Of a stretch of DNA of 64,000 bases, positions 59,181 to 64,000 are shown one piece after another. Source of the DNA: Macrostomum hystrix. Taxonomy: Eukaryota; Platyhelminthes; Macrostomidae. The DNA is taken from positions 3,091,501-3,155,500 of the forward strand of contig CATNEN010000005.1 of the NCBI GenBank assembly GCA_950097015.1, written 5' to 3'. The notes below the pieces were generated by a model. That model had not been told where the DNA came from. It ran no database searches and was given only the letters and a program-made list of their open reading frames with translations. A program made the position numbers and the translations under genes. Numbering within the stretch: position 1 is the stretch's first letter; the number at the start of each line of letters is the position of its first letter.

Positions 59181-60635
59181 AGTTGGAGGACTTTGGGGAG
59201 CAAAATAAGATAACGAAAAACCACCAGACCAGTGAAGGAATAAACCGCACCAAAATCACCGACAAATCCAATATAATTTTACAAAGCGAACATGAACAAG
59301 TGAAAACAACAACAAAGAAAGCTAGAGGCATAACTAAATCTTATTGTCAACATTCTGTGTCGATCTAGCACGAGTGAGAAGTTCGCACATATTAAAACAC
59401 GGAGCCTAAACTGATTATTAACACGAAAGATAATGCTCTACTTATTCTCTACTATAAACATTCTCACAACGCTACTTGCTAGTAGCATAATCGTCGTATT
59501 TGCAAGCAATATAAGTCGTTTAGAGCAAAAAGGCAGAGAGACGTTGCATGTATTGTTAGTTCTTGTACTATGCATTTTCTAAAGATAGCATATAATAAAC
59601 AGAACTGAATATTTAGCAGGTAATCAACTTTTAGCGCGTAAATATTAAACTCTAGAATAGACATTTGATGAGGTTATCACAAAGTTTAACACTTTTAACA
59701 ACCCACTCTGATAATTTAACAGTTATTGGCACAGATTGCACAGTGCAGTATTACGTAAGTTAGTTTTAGACTTTAGGTTAAAAATATAGTGACAGTTGGT
59801 CAAGATTGTATGATTAATAATAACCCGCTAAAAATAGGGATGTTTCTTTGGGTGATTCCAGTTGGAATCTGCGGTGTTTCCAGAAAAAGAAGCAGCCGAA
59901 CGCTGGAAACATACCAATCGGATGATTCCATGCTTAAAATCTACCCAACTGGGCGTTTTCTCGGTGCTTCTTGGTGGCGAAATGGAATCACCCAAAGAAT
60001 CCTCCAGTTCGGAAGATTCCATGCTCAGAAACCGCCGAGGAATCGCCCGTAAATAATTCTCTGGTTGTCCCATGGGCCACTGGTTCGGGTGATTCTTCGG
60101 CGGTTTCCGCACAATTTACGGTTACATCGGCTGCTTCCTGGGTGGTTTCTTTAACTCTTGCGAGATAGGGGGGATTTTAGTAGATTCCACTCCTATTTTG
60201 CACTAAAAACCCGCCGAATTTTTTACAGGGAATCTCTCATTTGACGTGTCAGAGAGACATTAATTATTAAACAAAAGTTTAGATACAATCACGACTAGAG
60301 AAGGCGTAACAGATGAAGGGTATAACACTTGAAAATATATAGGCAATAATTTAAAGTGTAGTAATTAGTAACTAACAGAATAAAACTAATGATCGCTTTT
60401 GTTAAGAGACAAGAGAAGTATTAAAACTAATTCGGAACCAACTAAAACAAACTTGTAATAATAATTTAGAGAACTTTTGAAACTGTGTACAGAAACAAAA
60501 AAATTAAAACCAGAATTATAATTAAACTAGATATTTTAACGATTTCGATAAAATAAACCAGATTGTATTTTATTAACAAAAACAGGATGTTAGGATTTCA
60601 ATACAAAGCAAAATAAATTAATAGAATCTTAGAAA
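59181..60635. other. Intergenic sequence with an inverted-repeat patch
   Basis: Between DHRS1-like b and HRD1. At 59840-60000 TTCTTTGGGTGATTCCA occurs in inverted orientation about 120 bp apart, and GATTCCATGCT occurs as a direct repeat near 59924 and 60017. This might be a small mobile element or MITE. No gene is recognised; AATAAA on the minus strand at 60574-60569 serves HRD1. Confidence 0.4.
60569..60574 (-). terminator. Poly(A) signal AATAAA of HRD1/SYVN1
   Basis: On the minus strand, about 62 bases after the stop codon. Confidence 0.5.
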
Positions 60636-62246
60636 TCAATCTAGTGAGTCTTCATCTTCGGCTTTGAGTCCGTCACGCGAAGACAAATGAAGCAAACGGC
60701 GCCGACGAATTTCAGACTGATCGGGCGCCCAAGCGGCGGCGGATCCAGCCAAGTCTTTGTTCTCGTCGGCCGCAGACGTAGAAGGCTTCGCCGTTGATTG
60801 CTCAGGAGTCCAGTTCTCGGACTTTATCGTGATCGCTTCTGTGGCGACAGAGGCGGCGGCTTCTGGCTGCTGTTCCGAATTCGATGCATTAGCACCGCTA
60901 GAACTAGCAGCAGCAGCAGCGGCGTCAGCGGAGGTAGTAGGCCGAATGTCTTCAACAATGGGCGGAGCTGGGCCAAGCCTAGCCATCAGTTGTGTGTACT
61001 GGCCCATCTGCAGTACAGCCGCGTCCAATAATGCCGCAATGCGTTGCAAATGTTCAACACGACGCTCCACAGCTTCGCGATTCCAAGCCTCCATTTTGCG
61101 CAGCTCGGCGTCAGTTAGACGCTTTAAATCTTCTGGCATCATCGGCGCCAGTGGTGACGATGGCGAAGCTGCGGCAAAGTCTGACGACGGAAGATAGAAT
61201 GCGGCAACTGGCGGTGCCTGGGAAACCGGGCTAGACGAGGCTGCGTCGGCGACCGCGGCGGAGGAGGAGGAGGCGGCAGCGGCCTGGGAAGAGGACGCAG
61301 ACGAGCCGGAGGGTCCTGCGGCAGCTGCGACTGGCTGTTGTTGCTGCTGCTGCTGTTGCTGATTATCCCTAAGCACGTCCATCCTACAAGTTGGACAAGT
61401 CTGCTGTCGCTGAAACCATGATCGCAAGCAATTGGAGTGAAACATGTGACCGCAGGGAAGTTTCTTGCAGCCTGTATTAGGCAGCATTTCCTCTCGGCAG
61501 ATGATGCACACATTGTCGGCACTAGTGAGATCTTGTTCAGTGGCATCCGGATAACGCTGCTGCATGATGCGAATAGCCCGCCTAGAAAGCACCATGTCGC
61601 TAAGAGCCAGTTTAAAGCTGCGAAATGCTGTGTAGGCTGGCCGAATTGCAAACAATGGAAACGTGTGCACGCGCAGCATGATGAAGATAAACATGGCGTA
61701 CAATAATAGACTGGCAGCCGACAATACTAATTCTCCCCAAAGCATCAGGATAGCTTTGCGATCCCAAGGCTCATCGGAGCGTGAGTCGATGCTGTGCAGA
61801 ATGTACTTCTGCCAGATGCCCAACGCGAATACAAATAGTATGGCGTATTCGAAGCCGAACACAAGCTGTACACTGGCGCCCCTAGCCAGTGTGGTGTGGT
61901 AGGCGTAGCGAATAAAAGCAGCATCTAATAGGCAAAGGCAGGTTAGTACGCCAACCGCGCGCAGATGAAATAAGCGACTAATAACAGGACTGCGCTCCAT
62001 AAAATCTATTCGATCCTCTGCAAGCCAGTGAAAGCATTTGATGAATAGCAGCAGGGTAAACATTGTAAAGAATCGAAACGACAGATCGTCGCGAAAAGCT
62101 GCGAATGCCAAGCAAGTCTCTGTGATGGCATACCAGCCTCTCTCAATTAGGTGCTCCACTTCAGTTGGACGCAACTGGCCAAAGAATAGGCGAGCAATAG
62201 CTTTGCCAAGTAGGTAGATTAGAACAAAGCCTTGCAGATAGAGTAC
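60636..62246 (-). CDS. SYVN1: HRD1/synoviolin ERAD E3 ubiquitin ligase, main exon (5' exon missing)
   Basis: The exon encodes the last 536 residues and begins VLYLQGFVLIYLLGKAIARL after the acceptor TTTTTAG; the first exon with the start codon was not found. Membrane segments and loops match HRD1: ERGWYAITETCLAFAAFRDD, FIKCFHWLAEDRIDFMERSP, TLARGASVQLVFGFEYAILF, VHTFPLFAIRP and SRRAIR. The RING-H2 domain lies at about residues 247-287 of this exon (CIICREEM, PCGHMFHSNCLRSW, CPTCRMDV). HRD1 is the core channel and ligase that retrotranslocates and ubiquitinates misfolded ER proteins. The C-terminal tail has a run of nine or ten glutamines and Ser/Ala-rich stretches, is presumably cytosolic, and ends LSSRDGLKAEDEDSLD. 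Confidence 0.95.
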   Translation of the reverse strand, partial: VLYLQGFVLIYLLGKAIARLFFGQLRPTEVEHLIERGWYAITETCLAFAAFRDDLSFRFFTMFTLLLFIKCFHWLAEDRIDFMERSPVISRLFHLRAVGVLTCLCLLDAAFIRYAYHTTLARGASVQLVFGFEYAILFVFALGIWQKYILHSIDSRSDEPWDRKAILMLWGELVLSAASLLLYAMFIFIMLRVHTFPLFAIRPAYTAFRSFKLALSDMVLSRRAIRIMQQRYPDATEQDLTSADNVCIICREEMLPNTGCKKLPCGHMFHSNCLRSWFQRQQTCPTCRMDVLRDNQQQQQQQQQPVAAAAGPSGSSASSSQAAAASSSSAAVADAASSSPVSQAPPVAAFYLPSSDFAAASPSSPLAPMMPEDLKRLTDAELRKMEAWNREAVERRVEHLQRIAALLDAAVLQMGQYTQLMARLGPAPPIVEDIRPTTSADAAAAAASSSGANASNSEQQPEAAASVATEAITIKSENWTPEQSTAKPSTSAADENKDLAGSAAAWAPDQSEIRRRRLLHLSSRDGLKAEDEDSLD

Positions 62247-62917
62247 CTAAAAATGTGTAGTTAGTATAAAAGTCTAAGTAAATTTCTAATGTAAAATGTT
62301 AGAAAAACTCCCTAGAAACATATTTACCATGTTACAAGTATAAATGGACACATTAGTATTTATGTAGTAACTAGCAAGCGAGTAACTGATTATATTAATT
62401 TTGGCATATTGATAACTCGACTTTCTAGACTAATTAGAGTATAAAGTACAAAGGAAAAGCCAAGCACAATTGGTCTAGATATTCATTATATATATCATTA
62501 TATATATTATTTCATTATACATATTACATAATTTAATCTTATTGTAATCCTAGTACATTCTAAAGAAAATATTCGTCAGTAACCAATTTTAAGCATTAGT
62601 TAGTAAAAAAAAACTAAAAATAATTATTATAAATATTAAAGTCATGAATAAAAGTTTTGTTTAAAAATTAATTTAATAGCTTTTTCATGCAATTGAATCT
62701 TGGCTTGAAGGATTTTTAGCATATACTATAGTACATATAGCCTAAATTGCTACTTTATGTATATAAGCATAGCTTGGACTCCTCTTTGTTTTAAGTATTG
62801 ATCTATTGTGGTCATTTACATTCTTCAGTCTTGTTACTTCATATTATATAAAGCAGTTTCTTTAGCTTAGCTCTTATAATCCAATAAAATGGTCAATATA
62901 GCTACTTGTTAATATCA
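62247..62917. other. Intron or 5' flank of HRD1, no exon seen
   Basis: AT-rich. The expected first exon (N-terminal signal-anchor and the conserved HQFYPTVVYL-type segment) is not recognisable here. Confidence 0.45.
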
Positions 62918-63563
62918 TAGGGTAATGTATCATCAACCGAACAGTGTATCTTCGAAACTGAACAAGAATTTCGACTCCTTCCTTGGTCTCGTGCAAGACA
63001 GAAACAAGCTATTGTGTTTCACACAACAACTAATTTGAAAGTTGAAGAAATTATCTACAAGCTGAGGCATGATGTGCAATGAAGCATTAAGAGGAAAAAA
63101 AGATATTGATGTTTCAATATAATTTTTTATTGCAAAAGCATACTTTTTAACAACATTTTTTCAGTATGTACTTTAGACGAATATTGTATGTGGTTGCTTG
63201 CCAATTAAATGATCATAAATGTAGTTATTTATAGAGCATGAAAAATGCTTTCAAATGACATAATTCATGATAGTTCACTCCTTAAAATAAGATTAAACCA
63301 CTCACTCAAATTTTAAAACCAAACATCAAATTCTCTGTTTGGTTTGAAGATACATGAAAATCATTGTTCGGTTTTCAGATTAAAAGCTGGAATAACTTTT
63401 TTCTATTTGACAAAATAGCAAAAGCAGATACTTTTTAGAAAGATGTAACTGTTTTCTATAACTTGGCTTTTGATTTATCATCATATCTTAAATAGAAAAT
63501 CTGTAGCTTAGGTTTGAAGTTAAAAAATACACATTCTTGTTTGGTTGATGATACATTACCCTA
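62918..63563. mobile_element. Non-autonomous DNA element with TA target sites
   Basis: GGGTAATGTATCATCAACC at 62920 is matched by its inverted copy ending at 63561. Each end is flanked by TA (62918-62919 and 63562-63563), the target preference of Tc1/mariner elements. Length is 642 bp. Subterminal GTATCTTC and its inverse add a second inverted pair. The interior is AT-rich with no transposase ORF, so any mobility would need an enzyme supplied in trans. Confidence 0.75.
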
Positions 63564-64000
63564 ACATTATACTAAATATACGCACTAAATGTACTGAATG
63601 TACAAGTATTTATATATATATATTTCCACTCTAATATTTTCTGCATCCCAGGTTTTCTAGCAAAATATAAATGCCAAGGGTAGCCAACCAGATAAAATTC
63701 TTAATTTAATAATTAAATATTGATTTACTCCATTATTATACACTTCATAAAGTATTTTTAGTATATAAATCTACAAAATATCTTGCAGAATAGACTACTA
63801 CTAGAATTTTTTCTAAAATTAAAACAAAAACCAAAATGTTCATTTGTAAAAATTCAAAAACCAAAACCAAAGTGAAAGTTTTAGAAACTAAAAAAGACAC
63901 TGTTTTTAATAGTGTTGTTATAAAGACTTGCTTCTATGATTGATGGTTCTAGTTTATATTCTTTTTGCTTTTTTTGTAACAATAATTCAAAGAAACATGC
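63564..64000. other. AT-rich sequence, no gene seen
   Basis: No exon, repeat or RNA gene is recognised up to the window end. Confidence 0.45.

Noticed and set aside
57398-59224. ORFs of 408, 248 and 197 codons on both strands with 8-residue repeats
   Set aside because: They follow from a 24-bp tandem repeat lacking stops; open on both strands at once, no domain, and broken wherever the TAG-containing block occurs.

Overview
This window is genomic DNA from an animal, most likely an invertebrate. Genes have GT-AG introns. The products recognised are muscleblind, a WASP-family protein, a VPS55/LEPROT protein, DHRS1-type dehydrogenases, an SLC6-like transporter and the ERAD ligase HRD1/SYVN1. 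The muscleblind gene has a single pair of CCCH zinc fingers, as in protostomes. The species cannot be fixed from the sequence. A flatworm-like or other repeat-rich spiralian is a weak guess.

Layout. From 808 to about 23000 (+) lies a muscleblind gene of at least six exons. Its introns, together with the flanking DNA to 25520, hold about sixteen different tandem-repeat arrays. From 26459 to 32115 is a Gypsy-type LTR retrotransposon with a 4-bp target duplication. It is damaged by frameshifts, by a nested element with inverted-repeat arms inside RNase H, and by an 82-bp insertion at the integrase. It sits inside an older decayed minus-strand coding remnant. From 32819 to 34922 (+) is a divergent SLC6-type transporter. 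From 35287 to 37672 is a cluster of small DNA transposons: an internally deleted hAT element nested in a hairpin MITE, and further palindromic MITEs.

From 39368 to 40964 (+) is a canonical two-exon WASP/N-WASP gene. From 43990 to 45321 (-) is a VPS55/LEPROT gene. From 46547 to 52860 (-) are two tandem, intronless WASP-like paralogs with multiplied proline-plus-WH2-like modules; one has lost its Arp2/3-binding acidic tail. From 53936 to 57354 (-) are two DHRS1-like dehydrogenases sharing a gene-conversion-like tract. From 60636 to 62246 (-) is the main exon of HRD1/SYVN1. At 62918-63563 is a non-autonomous element with TA target sites.

The dominant feature is tandem repetition. About two dozen arrays with unit lengths of 12 to 60 bp cover roughly 18 kb, more than a quarter of the window. 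Most lie in introns or next to genes. Several introns consist almost wholly of one array, and one such intron is absent from the neighbouring paralog. The genes are not an operon. The three WASP-type genes are linked by descent and probably all act on Arp2/3 and actin; the two DHRS1 genes are a local duplication.
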